Shown here piece by piece: positions 1 to 8,701 of a DNA stretch of 64,000 nt (position 1 is the stretch's first letter; each line of letters starts with the position of its first letter). This stretch comes from Streptomyces sp. V4I2 (lineage in GTDB: Bacteria > Actinomycetota > Actinomycetes > Streptomycetales > Streptomycetaceae), in NCBI RefSeq assembly GCF_030817655.1, contig NZ_JAUSZM010000003.1:8122001-8186000 (forward strand). Reading direction: 5' to 3'. Below the pieces are notes generated by a model. It was not told the origin of the DNA, made no database searches, and saw only the letters and a program-made list of their open reading frames with translations. A program made the translations under genes and the position numbers.

Positions 1-1943
1 TCCTCCTGTACGACGAGCTCGTTGCCGATGTCGCCGGGGCGCAGCAGCTCCCGGCCGCCGTCCCCGTCCCCGTCCTCGTCCTCGGCGAGCGCGCGCAGAC
101 TGCTGACGCCGCCGCCGCGCGCGGGGTCGACCGTCACCTCGTAGAACTCGTTGCGGATGGTCAGGCCCTCGCCGCGGGTCCACCCCGGTGCGGAGCCCGC
201 CGAGAGGGGGAGCGCCTTGAGGCCCATGCCGGGCACCTCCGGTACGACGACCCGGAGGCGGCCGTCCTCCTCGCGGACGGCGGGCAGGGGCCGGAAGTCC
301 TCGCCCAGGGGCACCAGGCCGGGATCGTCGACGGTGAGCACATCCCGCCGTTCCCAGGTCGCGGAGTTGAAGACGACCAGGTCGGGGCCGGTGGCCGGGG
401 CGACCTGGTCGGCCAGGGCCTGGGTCGCGTCGGCGTGCACGGTCTCGGCGAGGTCGTACAGCTCCCGCCAGCCGGTCAGCAGGTCGATGTACACCTGGTC
501 GGACTCGGAGCCGGTGATGGCGTCGTGATGGGCGCCGTAGACCAACTGCCGCCAGGCCTTGTCGAGCGCCGCGTCCGGATAGGGGTGGCCGGTGACCAGC
601 GAGGCCAGCGTCGCCCAGGCCTCGGCGTCGGCGAGGAGTGCCTCGCCGTACCGCTGGGCCTGCTTGGTGTCGATGTAGGAGACGTCCTTGCCGGTGTAGA
701 CCGGGTTCATGTCCCGGGTCTGCGGAGACGCCTTGCGCCCCTCCGCCTCCAGCTCGGCACGCACGGCGGCGAAGAAGTCCCGCGGGATCGCGCTGACGAA
801 GCGCGGCCACACGTACCGGTCGTTCCAGTCCCGGTGGATGCCCATCACCCAGCGGCACGGCGGCGCGTAGTCCCCGCCGACCGGGAGCAGCACGTTGCGG
901 GTGAGCGCGACCTTCTTGAGCCCTCTGAACAGTTTGAGCGCGGCCGCCTCCGCCTCGGGCAGGGTCGGCGCGTTGTCGATCGCCCAGCCGGCGCCGTAGT
1001 GGTTGACCATGTAGGCGGTCAGCAGCCCGCGCCCCGAGGGCGCGATCCAGCTGAACTCGGCCGGGAACTGCATCCGTTGGGGATCGCGGGGCTCCTCGCC
1101 GAACACCGACAGCGTCGGCCCCCACTGGTGGAACGGCCCCCGCGCCCACGAGCTGGAGGTGACCCCCGCGTCCGCCATCAGCCCCGGGAACTGCGGATCG
1201 TGCCCGAACGCGTCCAGCTGCCAGGCGGTCTCCGGGGACGCCCCGATGATCCCGCGCTGGAACCCGTCGCCGTACAGGGCGTTGCGTACGGTCGCCTCCG
1301 CGCCGGTGAGATTGGTGTTCGGCTCGTTGTAGGTGCCGCCCATGATCTCGACGCGCCCGGTGCGGATCAGCTCGCGCAGAAAGGCCCGCTCCTCCGGGAA
1401 GGCGTCCCAGTACGGCTTGAGGTAGTCGACCTCCGCCAGCACGAAGGCGTACGCCGGGTCGCGCCGCGCCAGATCGCAGTGCGCCCGCACCAGGCTCATC
1501 CCGGACTGGCCGCGTGAGTCGAAGGTGCGGGCGGGCAGACCGGTGAGGGCCGGGTCGTCGGCGACGTCCCAGGTCTCGGTGTAGGCGGCCTGGGTGTTCC
1601 ACCAGACGGGGTCGTAGTGGAAGTGGCTGACCATGAACATGGTCCAGCCGGGCTCGGCCGCCGTGAACTCGCCGGTGTGCTGGGTGAGCCGGTCGCCGTC
1701 GGCGGCGGTGACGGTGATCTCGCGCCGCTCACCGACGGCCAGGTCGGTGTGCACGGGTATCTCGGCCCGCACGGTGCCGTCCTCGGCCGTCTGCACGACG
1801 GCGACTCCGGTGATCCCGGACCCCTCGACGCTGAGGCGGACGGTCCGGCCGGGGGTGTGGCTCAACTCGACGGCCACCACCTGGCGCGGCTGCTCGGTGG
1901 TTCCGACGAAGAGCTCGGTCGACTCGACAGAGGACACGCGCAT
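1..1943 (-). CDS. Alpha-mannosidase, glycoside hydrolase family 38 (3' end cut by window edge)
   Basis: A GH38 retaining alpha-mannosidase, which would release mannose from alpha-mannosides such as N-glycans. About 647 residues are visible and the C-terminal part runs off the left edge. The start is the ATG read from 1943; the next gene upstream ends at 2061. Residues 1-100 form a beta-rich N-terminal region. The family zinc-site motif reads SHFHYDPVWW (His109, Asp111), and the nucleophile motif reads QLDAFGHD (Asp244), both as expected for an active enzyme. No signal peptide is seen, so it is probably cytoplasmic. It lies downstream of an RpiR-type regulator on the same strand and near a GH84 hexosaminidase, which suggests glycan catabolism. 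The substrate is inferred from the family only. Confidence 0.93.
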   Translation of the reverse strand, partial: MRVSSVESTELFVGTTEQPRQVVAVELSHTPGRTVRLSVEGSGITGVAVVQTAEDGTVRAEIPVHTDLAVGERREITVTAADGDRLTQHTGEFTAAEPGWTMFMVSHFHYDPVWWNTQAAYTETWDVADDPALTGLPARTFDSRGQSGMSLVRAHCDLARRDPAYAFVLAEVDYLKPYWDAFPEERAFLRELIRTGRVEIMGGTYNEPNTNLTGAEATVRNALYGDGFQRGIIGASPETAWQLDAFGHDPQFPGLMADAGVTSSSWARGPFHQWGPTLSVFGEEPRDPQRMQFPAEFSWIAPSGRGLLTAYMVNHYGAGWAIDNAPTLPEAEAAALKLFRGLKKVALTRNVLLPVGGDYAPPCRWVMGIHRDWNDRYVWPRFVSAIPRDFFAAVRAELEAEGRKASPQTRDMNPVYTGKDVSYIDTKQAQRYGEALLADAEAWATLASLVTGHPYPDAALDKAWRQLVYGAHHDAITGSESDQVYIDLLTGWRELYDLAETVHADATQALADQVAPATGPDLVVFNSATWERRDVLTVDDPGLVPLGEDFRPLPAVREEDGRLRVVVPEVPGMGLKALPLSAGSAPGWTRGEGLTIRNEFYEVTVDPARGGGVSSLRALAEDEDGDGDGGRELLRPGDIGNELVVQE

Positions 1944-2060
1944 GGGAGGGGGCTCCTACGAGGATGCTCGGGGGAGCCCCATCGTGGCACCGGAACGATG
2001 ATTCAAACAACCATCTCTGTATTTTTCCGGTGGCTCATCCATACGACTTCGGATTCGGGC

Positions 2061-2952
2061 TCAGCGTGTGCGGCGGTTCTTCACCGCATGCTGCGGGGTG
2101 ATGTGGTCGGTCAGCGCCAGCGAGGCGCTCGCGCGCTGGTAGGTGAGCTGGGCGACCCGGACGTAGAGGCAGTCGATGAGGACGAGCACCGAGTGCCGGC
2201 CGCCGATGCTGCCCGTGCGGCCCGGGAAGATGGTCTCCGAGGAGGACGAGATGAGCCGGATGTCGGCGGCCTTGGCGAGCGCCGAGCGCGGGTCCGTGGT
2301 GATGGCGACCGTGGTGGCGCCGCGCTCCTTGGCCATCTCGAACGGTTCGAGGGTCTCCCGGGTCGCCCCGGAGTGGGAGATCCCGATGGCCACGTCCGCC
2401 GGGGTCAGCAGGGCCGCCGAGGTGGCTGCCCCGTGCACCTCGGTCCAGCCGCGGACCGAGCAGCCGATGCGGAACAGCCGCGTCTCCGTCTCCTGGCGCC
2501 ACCGCGCCGCTGCCGCCGACTCCGTACACGTCGATGCGCCGGGCGCGGGCCAGGGCCTGGGCCGCGCGCTCGATCGCGTCCAGGTCGATCCGGTCGATGG
2601 TCTGCTGGATGGCCCGCAGGTCCGCGGTGCCGACGACCTGCACGACCCGTTCGAGGTCGTCCTCGGGGGAGATCTCCGGGCCGATCTCGGCGCTGCCCCA
2701 GTCGGAGACCTCGCCGCGGCCGCGTTCCTGGGCCAGCTCGATCAGCAGGTGCTGGTACGAATCCAGGCCGATGGCCCGGCAGAACCGGGTCACCGTCGCC
2801 TGGGAGGTTCCGGTGCGGCGGCCCAGCTCGGCGGCCGAGCAGTGCGTGACGGCGGCCGGATCCTCCAGGATCAGCTCGCCGACCTTCCGCAGGGAGCCGG
2901 CCAGCCGCGGCAGCTCGGTACGGATGAGAGTGGTGACGTCCGTCGGGGGCAT
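2061..2952 (-). pseudogene. RpiR/MurR-type transcriptional regulator with a +1 frameshift
   Basis: The first 150 codons encode an RpiR N-terminal helix-turn-helix domain (recognition helix around GTSQATVTRFCRAIGL) and the start of a SIS sugar-phosphate-binding domain (DVYGVGGSGAV). The rest of the SIS domain (GISHSGATRETLEPFEMA) lies in another frame and stops at 2061. The shift is near 2495-2500: the codons after GSGAV carry one base more than the usual GTG GCC CAG GAG pattern. Corrected, the protein would be about 296 residues, normal for the family. Such proteins sense sugar phosphates and control neighbouring sugar genes. The gene precedes the alpha-mannosidase and diverges from the SIS-domain gene at 3089. 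The shift is either a real inactivating insertion or a consensus error; both halves are otherwise well preserved. Confidence 0.85.
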
Positions 2953-3088
2953 GCGAAGAATGTATCAGCCACCGTTCAAGGGGCCGATTGAATACCAGGA
3001 CCCTCCTGTGATTTATTGATTCATCGCTGGGGAGTCATAGGGTGGTTCAAGCCATCAGTGCGAGCCATCAGTACATGGGGAGTGTCGC
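2953..3088. promoter_or_regulatory. Divergent promoter region between the RpiR regulator and the SIS-domain gene
   Basis: This 136-bp gap separates two divergent genes. It is locally AT-rich around 2986-3026, with TGAAT and ATTCA half-sites flanking the segment, and it holds a 10-bp direct repeat AGCCATCAGT at 3050-3059 and 3063-3072 (13-bp period). A good ribosome binding site, GGGGAG at 3077-3082, precedes the GTG at 3089. RpiR proteins usually bind such divergent promoters; binding here is inferred. Confidence 0.45.
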
Positions 3089-3853
3089 GTGTCCGTCGAG
3101 TCAGTCAGTGCCCAGGGTTTCGCTCGGCAGAGCCTGGCCGTCCTCCAGCACATCACCGAGTCCGCCCGCGAGGATGTGGTCCGTGCCGCCGACCTGATAG
3201 CGCGGTGCGTCCGCTCCGACGGCGTCATCCAGGCCTTCGGCACCGGCCACTCCCAGGCGATGGTCCTCGAGGTCGCCGGCCGCGCGGGGGGTCTGGTGCC
3301 CACCAACCGCCTGAGCATCGCCGACCTCGTGCTCTACGGCGGCGACGACCCGAGCGTCCTCGACGACCCGCTCCTGGAACGCCAGGAAGGCGTCGCCGCG
3401 CGCCTCTACGACCTCGCCGCCCCGCACCCCGAGGACCTCTTCGTCATCATCTCCAACTCGGGCGTCAACAACGTCATCGTCGAGATGGCCCTCCACGCCA
3501 AGGAGCGGGGCCACCGCATCCTGGCCATCACCTCCCTCAGCCACACCCGCGCCGTCCCCGCCGGCCACCCGAGCGGTAAGAAGCTCGTCGACCTCGCCGA
3601 TGTCGTCCTCGACAACGCGGCCCCACGCGGCGACGCCCTCCTCGAACTCCCCGGCGGCGGCGCGGTGTGCGCGCTGTCCACGCTCACCGGCGTGATGCTG
3701 GTGCAGATGGCGGTCGCGGAGGCGTCGGCTGTTCTGCTGGCGGCCGGGGAGCAGCCGCCGGTGTACGTCTCGGCCAACGTGCCCGGCGGCTTCGAGGGCA
3801 ACCTGGAGCTGGAGAAGCGGTACGCCGGACGGATCCGGCGCACCGCGAGCTGA
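3089..3853 (+). CDS. SIS-domain protein, UPF0309 type
   Basis: A 254-residue protein with one SIS (sugar isomerase) domain. The phosphosugar-binding signature is clear: QAFGTGHSQAMVLEVAGRAG near residue 50, and VIISNSGVNNVIVEMA near residue 115. SIS proteins bind or isomerise phosphosugars. This subfamily resembles the uncharacterised UPF0309 group of Streptomyces, so its reaction is unknown. The GTG start is supported by GGGGAG six bases upstream. The gene diverges from an RpiR-type regulator, which also has a SIS domain, and lies beside GH38 and GH84 glycosidases. A role in handling a hexosamine or hexose phosphate released by these enzymes is a reasonable inference. The stop lies 4 bp from the convergent GH84 stop. 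Confidence 0.9.
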   Translation: MSVESVSAQGFARQSLAVLQHITESAREDVVRAADLIARCVRSDGVIQAFGTGHSQAMVLEVAGRAGGLVPTNRLSIADLVLYGGDDPSVLDDPLLERQEGVAARLYDLAAPHPEDLFVIISNSGVNNVIVEMALHAKERGHRILAITSLSHTRAVPAGHPSGKKLVDLADVVLDNAAPRGDALLELPGGGAVCALSTLTGVMLVQMAVAEASAVLLAAGEQPPVYVSANVPGGFEGNLELEKRYAGRIRRTAS

Positions 3854-3857
3854 CGGC

Positions 3858-6800
3858 CTACTCCACGGGCAGCGGCGTCAGCGCGACGGCTAGCGGATAC
3901 GCGCCGGTCGTCAGAGGCGCCCCGGTGGTGCCCTTCGCCGTGTCGACCGGCACCAGGGAGTTCCCGTCGGCCGTGGTGACGTACGCCGTCCCGCCGCTCC
4001 AGTCCAGGGCCACGTCGAAGGCCGACCTGCCGACCTGGACGCTCGTGCCGGGCGCGCCGGTGACCGTGTCGACCGGGGTGACGGAGTCCCCGTTGCTGGG
4101 ACTCACCCAGAGGGTCCGGCCGTCCGGGGACAGGGCGAGACCGTAGGCCTGGCCGGAGACCAGGAACGTCGCCTCGGTCTCGTTGGTGGCGGTGTCGATC
4201 GGGGTGACGGTCGAGCCGCCGGAGTTGGAGACGTAGACGGTCTTCCCGTCGGGCGCCGCGACGACGTTGAAGGGGCGGGGGCCCACGGGTACGGGGGTTT
4301 CTGCCTTTCCGGTGGTGAGGTCGACGGGGGTGACGGTGTTGTCGTGGATGTCGGCCACGTACAGGGTCCGGCCGTCGGGTGTGATCGCCATGTTCTCGGG
4401 TCCGGAGCCGACCGGGACGGGGGTGCCCGGTGTCAGCGTGGTGGTGTCGATGGGCTGGACGGTGCCGTCCGTGTAGTTGGCGACCCAGAGCGTGCCGCCG
4501 TCGGGCGTGAGCGCGAGTCCTGCGGGGACGCGGCCGACGGCGACCGTGGCGGTGACGGTGTCCGTGGCCACGTCGATGACACTGACCGTGTTCGAGCCCT
4601 GGTTGGCGGCGTAGGCGGTCCGTCCGTCGGCGCTCACGACCACCTCGCCGGGGTTGTTGCCGACGGCGATGTCGGTGCTCCTACCGGTGGAGACGTCTAT
4701 GGAACTGACCGACGCACCACTGAAGTTGGCGGTCAGGGCCTTCAACGAACCGGTCTCCTCCGTCACTTGGACCGGTAGGGCACTGTCGAGGATGCCGTCG
4801 CCCGACACCACGAGGGAGTGCACGCCCGACGTGCCGGCGGTCAGCGTGACGGTCGCCGAGGCGCTGCCCGCGGCCGGGACGGTCGCGGTGCCCTCGGCCG
4901 GAGAGGCGGTGACGCCGTCGGGCACGTCGAGCCTCCACGTGACGGTCCTGGCCGCCGTGGACCGCTCGTCGGACAGGGCGAGGGTCACCGTCCGGGAGGC
5001 ACCTGGCTTCAGGGTGAGGGAGGTGGGGGAGAAGGAGGCGTCGACACCGGGATCCGGTGCGTTGTCCAGCATCGACTTGTAGAGGAACTGGTCCATGACA
5101 CCCGGCGAGACCTGCTCGGGTATGGCGTCCAGCTCCTTGCGCTCGGCCCGGAGCCGGTTCCAGTACGTGGTGACCGCGTCCGCGTCGCCCTGCTTGTTGG
5201 CGAGCAGCAGGGCCACGGCCGTCTGCCCGGCGGTGCCGTAGCGGCCGAGCTTGTCCAGCCAGGCGGAGGTCTCGTCGAGGAACCCGGGGTTGTCGAGGCG
5301 GGCGCGCAGTTCGGCGGGGGTGGCCGCCATGTCGGCGAAGTAGGCCCGGAGCGCGGCGGCGGCCCGGTCGAGGCCGCTGTCCTGCTCGTACGCGGTCCGG
5401 AAGTCGGCGATGAGGCGGGTGAGGGTGGGGGATTCGGTGGGGTCGAGCTGGGAGGAGTAGTTGTTCTCGGCGAAGATGCGCAGCCACTTGGCGGCGCCGG
5501 GTCCGGCCAGGTCCCGAACGGAGGCGAGGAAGGCGGCTCGTGGGTCGTAGGCGTCCGGGTTCCACAGATAGGCGGCGGACGTGAACAGGGCGATGCGGCT
5601 CGCCTCGCCCTGGACCATCGGGTTGGCGGTCACGCCGGTGGCGGCGCTTGCCACGCCGGGTTCGCGGCCGGTGTAGGGGCCGAGCAGCAGACGGCTGGTG
5701 ACGTAGTCGTTCACGGGGTAGTTGTCCCAGACCAGGATCGGATGGCCGTACACCGCACGGGCCTGTGCGACCTGCTCGGCGGTGATGGCCGGCGCGATCA
5801 CGCCGACGCCGGTCCACTCCACGACCACGGAGGGGTCCAACTGCTCCCGCAGCGCCTTCTTGTACGGGGAGTCGACGAGGTCGGAGTACTCGGTGGGGAC
5901 CATCTCCAGGGGGTGCAGGTCGTCGGGGTGTTCGGCGGAGAAGTCCTGCCAGACCCGGTTGAGCAGATGCGCCTGCGCGGCACCGGCCGCACCGCCCCCG
6001 CTCCCGAACTCCTTCTCGTCCTCGGCGCAGTTCCACTTCGTGTAGCTGATGTCGTCCAGCGGGATCGCGAAGGAGCGGACGCCGATCGCGTACAGCGTGT
6101 CGAACTTGGCGGTGAGGGCCTTGATGTCGGCGTCGGAGGAGTAGCAGACCGACAGTCCCGGGGAGAGCGCGTAGGTGAAGCGCACGTGATTGGCGCCGGC
6201 CCGGTCGACCAGTTCCTTGAGCCGGGCCAGTTCGGCCGCGGGGTAGGCGTCGCGCCAGCGGGCCCGCAGGTAGTCGTCGTCCTTGGGGGAGTAGACGTAC
6301 ACGTTCTGCTTCGTACGCCCGTAGAAGTCGAGTTGGGAGAGCCGCTCGGCGTGCGTCCACGGGGTGCCGTAGAAGCCCTCGATGACTCCGCGCAGTGCGG
6401 CGGTCGGCCAGTCGCGGATCGTGACCTCGGGCAACGCGCTTTTCTTGGTGACCAGTTGGCGCAGGGTCTGGGCGGCGTAGAAGGTGCCGGTGGTGTCGAC
6501 GCCGGAGAGGGCGAGGAGCGACCGGCCGTGTCGGCGGCCGGATGCGAGGACGTAACCGCCGGAGGCGAGACCGTCCGGTGGCGCGGCGCCCAGTTGCTCG
6601 AGCGCCTTGCCGGTGGCGCTGTTCTCGTCGGGGCCGCCGAGGTAGACGGTGAGACCGGCCGCGGGAGGCTTGTCGCCGGCGTCGACGGTCGTGATGCGGC
6701 TCGCTCCGGCGGCACGCAGGACGCCCTCGACGACCCGGCGGGCGGACGGGTCGGTGCCGGGGCCGACGACCTCGACGACCCGGTCGGGGACGGTGAGTTG

Positions 6801-6953
6801 GTGAGGACCGGTGCGCATGCTCTGGGGGGTGGGCCAGACCTGCGGTGCGGGTGGGCGGGGCGCTGCAGCTGACGCCTGGCTGGTCGGGGCGGCTAGTCCG
6901 ACGGCCATCAGCAGGGCGGCGGCCGTACGTCTGAGGCGAGTGGGGGGAAGCAC
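3858..6953 (-). CDS. Secreted beta-N-acetylglucosaminidase (GH84) with a YVTN beta-propeller C-terminus
   Basis: A 1031-residue secreted enzyme. After a Sec signal peptide (hydrophobic core AAALLMAVGLAAP, then ASAAAP) comes a GH84 module: an N-terminal beta-N-acetylhexosaminidase-like domain to about residue 180, the start of the barrel at GVIEGFYG (residues 189-196), and the catalytic Asp pair in PLDDISY (residues 300-301). A NEW3-like beta-sandwich follows at about residues 635-730, then about seven YVTN-type propeller repeats of roughly 42 residues (motifs such as PDGRTLYVAD) to the end. It would cleave terminal beta-GlcNAc outside the cell, with the propeller perhaps binding substrate or wall. 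The GTG start at 6953 is preferred over an in-frame ATG at 6989 because GAGGAG lies just upstream and the signal peptide then begins correctly. Confidence 0.92.
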   Translation of the reverse strand: MLPPTRLRRTAAALLMAVGLAAPTSQASAAAPRPPAPQVWPTPQSMRTGPHQLTVPDRVVEVVGPGTDPSARRVVEGVLRAAGASRITTVDAGDKPPAAGLTVYLGGPDENSATGKALEQLGAAPPDGLASGGYVLASGRRHGRSLLALSGVDTTGTFYAAQTLRQLVTKKSALPEVTIRDWPTAALRGVIEGFYGTPWTHAERLSQLDFYGRTKQNVYVYSPKDDDYLRARWRDAYPAAELARLKELVDRAGANHVRFTYALSPGLSVCYSSDADIKALTAKFDTLYAIGVRSFAIPLDDISYTKWNCAEDEKEFGSGGGAAGAAQAHLLNRVWQDFSAEHPDDLHPLEMVPTEYSDLVDSPYKKALREQLDPSVVVEWTGVGVIAPAITAEQVAQARAVYGHPILVWDNYPVNDYVTSRLLLGPYTGREPGVASAATGVTANPMVQGEASRIALFTSAAYLWNPDAYDPRAAFLASVRDLAGPGAAKWLRIFAENNYSSQLDPTESPTLTRLIADFRTAYEQDSGLDRAAAALRAYFADMAATPAELRARLDNPGFLDETSAWLDKLGRYGTAGQTAVALLLANKQGDADAVTTYWNRLRAERKELDAIPEQVSPGVMDQFLYKSMLDNAPDPGVDASFSPTSLTLKPGASRTVTLALSDERSTAARTVTWRLDVPDGVTASPAEGTATVPAAGSASATVTLTAGTSGVHSLVVSGDGILDSALPVQVTEETGSLKALTANFSGASVSSIDVSTGRSTDIAVGNNPGEVVVSADGRTAYAANQGSNTVSVIDVATDTVTATVAVGRVPAGLALTPDGGTLWVANYTDGTVQPIDTTTLTPGTPVPVGSGPENMAITPDGRTLYVADIHDNTVTPVDLTTGKAETPVPVGPRPFNVVAAPDGKTVYVSNSGGSTVTPIDTATNETEATFLVSGQAYGLALSPDGRTLWVSPSNGDSVTPVDTVTGAPGTSVQVGRSAFDVALDWSGGTAYVTTADGNSLVPVDTAKGTTGAPLTTGAYPLAVALTPLPVE

Positions 6954-6956
6954 GGG

Positions 6957-6964
6957 TTCTCCTC
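6957..6964 (-). promoter_or_regulatory. Ribosome binding site fixing the GH84 start
   Basis: On the minus strand GAGGAGAA ends three bases before the GTG at 6953. This decides between that GTG and the in-frame ATG 12 codons upstream, which would add a non-signal-like extension. Confidence 0.7.
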
Positions 6965-7109
6965 GGAGGCCGTGGGTGAATGCATCCACCGAGTGATGTT
7001 AGAGATGTTGAATTGAGCATTCAATGGGGCGGGACCACCCCGGGTGCGCGGGGCGGGTGTCGGGTGCGGCGTGCGTCGGCGGAGGAGGAGGCGGCGACGG
7101 ACTAGTAAA

Positions 7110-7127
7110 TGAAAACGATTATCGATA
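7110..7127 (+). promoter_or_regulatory. Zur-like operator upstream of the MFS/ABC operon
   Basis: TGAAAACGATTATCGATA stands out as AT-rich in GC-rich DNA, 238 bp before the MFS gene. Its first part closely follows the actinobacterial Zur consensus (TGAAAAtgaTTttCA) as I know it, and the right part is the palindrome TATCGATA. It does not resemble the actinobacterial iron box of DmdR/IdeR. Repression by Zur when zinc is ample, and expression on zinc starvation, is inferred. Confidence 0.55.
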
Positions 7128-7217
7128 GCTTGTCGGTGCGCAGAGCCCGGCCCCCTCCCGCCGAGGGGCCTGCCGGGCTGCTCTGACGTCTGGACTCATG
7201 GCACACAAAGGGGAGTT

Positions 7218-7364
7218 GTGGCTCATCTGCTGGTGGACGGGCACCTGCTGCCGGCTCACGACCCGTGGTCGGGGATCGGCGGCGCCGACGGGATCGTACG
7301 GACAAGGGACCTTCCTGGACTGGGAGTCGACGAGGTGAGGGTCGCGCATGAAGACGTGGCGTGA
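7218..7364 (+). CDS. Possible small ORF of 48 codons upstream of the MFS gene
   Basis: A GTG at 7218 lies right after AAAGGGGAG (7207-7215) and opens 48 codons, with mostly G or C at third positions in the first half, ending inside the MFS gene (17-bp overlap). The peptide begins MAHLLVDGHLLPAHDPW and matches nothing I recognise. A competing frame, ATG 7198 to TGA 7338, would give a 46-residue Cys/Trp-rich peptide (LWLICWWTGTCCR) but has no clear ribosome binding site. The frame could encode a leader peptide, be the remnant of a longer gene, or be chance. Confidence 0.3.
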   Translation: MAHLLVDGHLLPAHDPWSGIGGADGIVRTRDLPGLGVDEVRVAHEDVA

Positions 7365-8640
7365 GATGCGCGGCTTCCCGCTCGCCGTCCGACTGCTCCT
7401 GGTCAACCAGCTCGGCGTCAACACCGGCTTCTACCTCCTCATCCCGTACCTGGCCACCCACCTCACCGACAACCTGGGCATGTCCGCGGCCGTCGTCGGG
7501 GTCGTCCTCGGGGTGCGCAACCTCAGCCAGCAGGGCCTGTTCATCATCGGCGGCTCCGCGGCCGACCGGCTCGGCGCGCGGGGCGTCATCATCGCCGGGT
7601 GCGCCCTGCGCACCGTCGGCTTCGCGCTGTTCGCGCTCGGCGACGGGCTGGCGGTGCTGCTCGCCGCGTCCGTGCTCAGCGGGCTCGCCGGGGCGCTGTT
7701 CAACCCGGCGGTGCGCGCGTACCTCTCGCAGGAGGCGGGGGAGCGCAAGGCGGAGGCGTTCGCCCTGTTCAACGTGTTCGCCACGACCGGCGCGCTGATC
7801 GGCCCGCTCCTCGGCAGCGCGCTGCTCCTCGTCGACTTCCGCACGTCCGCGCTGACCGCCGCCGGCATCTTCGCCGTCCTCACGGTGGCGCAGGCCCTCG
7901 TCCTGCCCGCACGGAAGGTGGCACCGAGCAAGGGCGGGGTCCTCTCCGACTGGCGGGAAGTCCTCGGCAACCGCGCCTTCCTGGCCTTCGCCCTGGCCAT
8001 GGTCGGCATGTTCACCCTGGAGAACCAGCTGTACCTGCTCCTCCCCGAGGGCGCCCGCCAGGCCACCGGCTGGGCCGGCGCGGCCGGCCTCGTCTTCCTC
8101 GTCGGCACCCTCGCCAACCTCGCGCTCCAGCTGCGCATCACCAGGTCACTCAAGTCCCGCGGGAACAAGCCGCGTTGGATCGCGATCGGGCTCGCGGTGA
8201 TGGGGCTGGGATTCCTGCCCCCGGCGATCACGGCGGGCTCGGCCCTCGACGGATGGCTCGACGCCGCCCCGGTCCTCCTCGGCGCCCTGCTGCTCTACCT
8301 CGGCATCATGATCGCCTCGCCCTTCGTGATGGAACTGATCCCCGGCTTCGGCCGCCCCGAACTCACGGGCACGTACTTCGGCATCTTCTACGTCGTCTCG
8401 GGCATCGCCGCCGCCCTCGGCAACGCGGCCGTCGGCTGGGCCATGGACGTGGGCGAGCGCGGCGACGCGGAGTGGCTGCCGTGGCTGTGCTGCACGCTCT
8501 TCGGCCTGACCTCGGCCGGCGCAGTGGCGTGGCTGCACCGGGGCGGTGCGCTGCCGGGCAGCCCGGCACCGACGGTTGCGACGGCTCCGGCCGGAGGCGG
8601 AGAGGCAACCTTCGGCGCGGCGACCGACTGCATCTCGTAG
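7348..8640 (+). CDS. Major facilitator superfamily transporter (candidate metallophore exporter)
   Basis: A 430-residue protein with about 12 hydrophobic segments. The loop between segments 2 and 3 reads GGSAADRLGARGV, the usual MFS cytoplasmic motif. The ATG at 7348 has GAGGTGAG seven bases upstream. It is the first large gene of an apparent transcript behind a Zur-like box. The next four genes form a complete peptide/nickel/opine-type ABC importer. An MFS exporter with this importer class is the layout of opine metallophore systems such as staphylopine (CntE with CntABCDF). By analogy it may export a metallophore, but no synthesis genes are in the window. The substrate is therefore unproven, and export of another small molecule is possible. 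Sixty-one base pairs separate it from the next gene. Confidence 0.85.
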   Translation: MKTWREMRGFPLAVRLLLVNQLGVNTGFYLLIPYLATHLTDNLGMSAAVVGVVLGVRNLSQQGLFIIGGSAADRLGARGVIIAGCALRTVGFALFALGDGLAVLLAASVLSGLAGALFNPAVRAYLSQEAGERKAEAFALFNVFATTGALIGPLLGSALLLVDFRTSALTAAGIFAVLTVAQALVLPARKVAPSKGGVLSDWREVLGNRAFLAFALAMVGMFTLENQLYLLLPEGARQATGWAGAAGLVFLVGTLANLALQLRITRSLKSRGNKPRWIAIGLAVMGLGFLPPAITAGSALDGWLDAAPVLLGALLLYLGIMIASPFVMELIPGFGRPELTGTYFGIFYVVSGIAAALGNAAVGWAMDVGERGDAEWLPWLCCTLFGLTSAGAVAWLHRGGALPGSPAPTVATAPAGGGEATFGAATDCIS

Positions 8641-8701
8641 CGCGCCGTACGAACACCACGCACTGACACACGCCAGACACCACACACTCCAAAGGACACT
8701 C

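Noticed and set aside
2495..2500. Programmed ribosomal frameshift in the RpiR gene
   Set aside because: No slippery heptamer or downstream stimulatory structure is apparent; an indel is simpler.
4681..7020. Very long open frames (779 and 684 codons) on both strands across the GH84 gene
   Set aside because: They are Arg/Pro/Gly-rich shadow frames typical of GC-rich DNA with no family motifs; the GH84 frame explains the region.
7110..7127. An iron (DmdR/IdeR) box instead of a Zur box
   Set aside because: The sequence lacks the TTAGGTTAGGCTAACCTAA-type pattern and fits TGAAAAtgaTTttCA much better.
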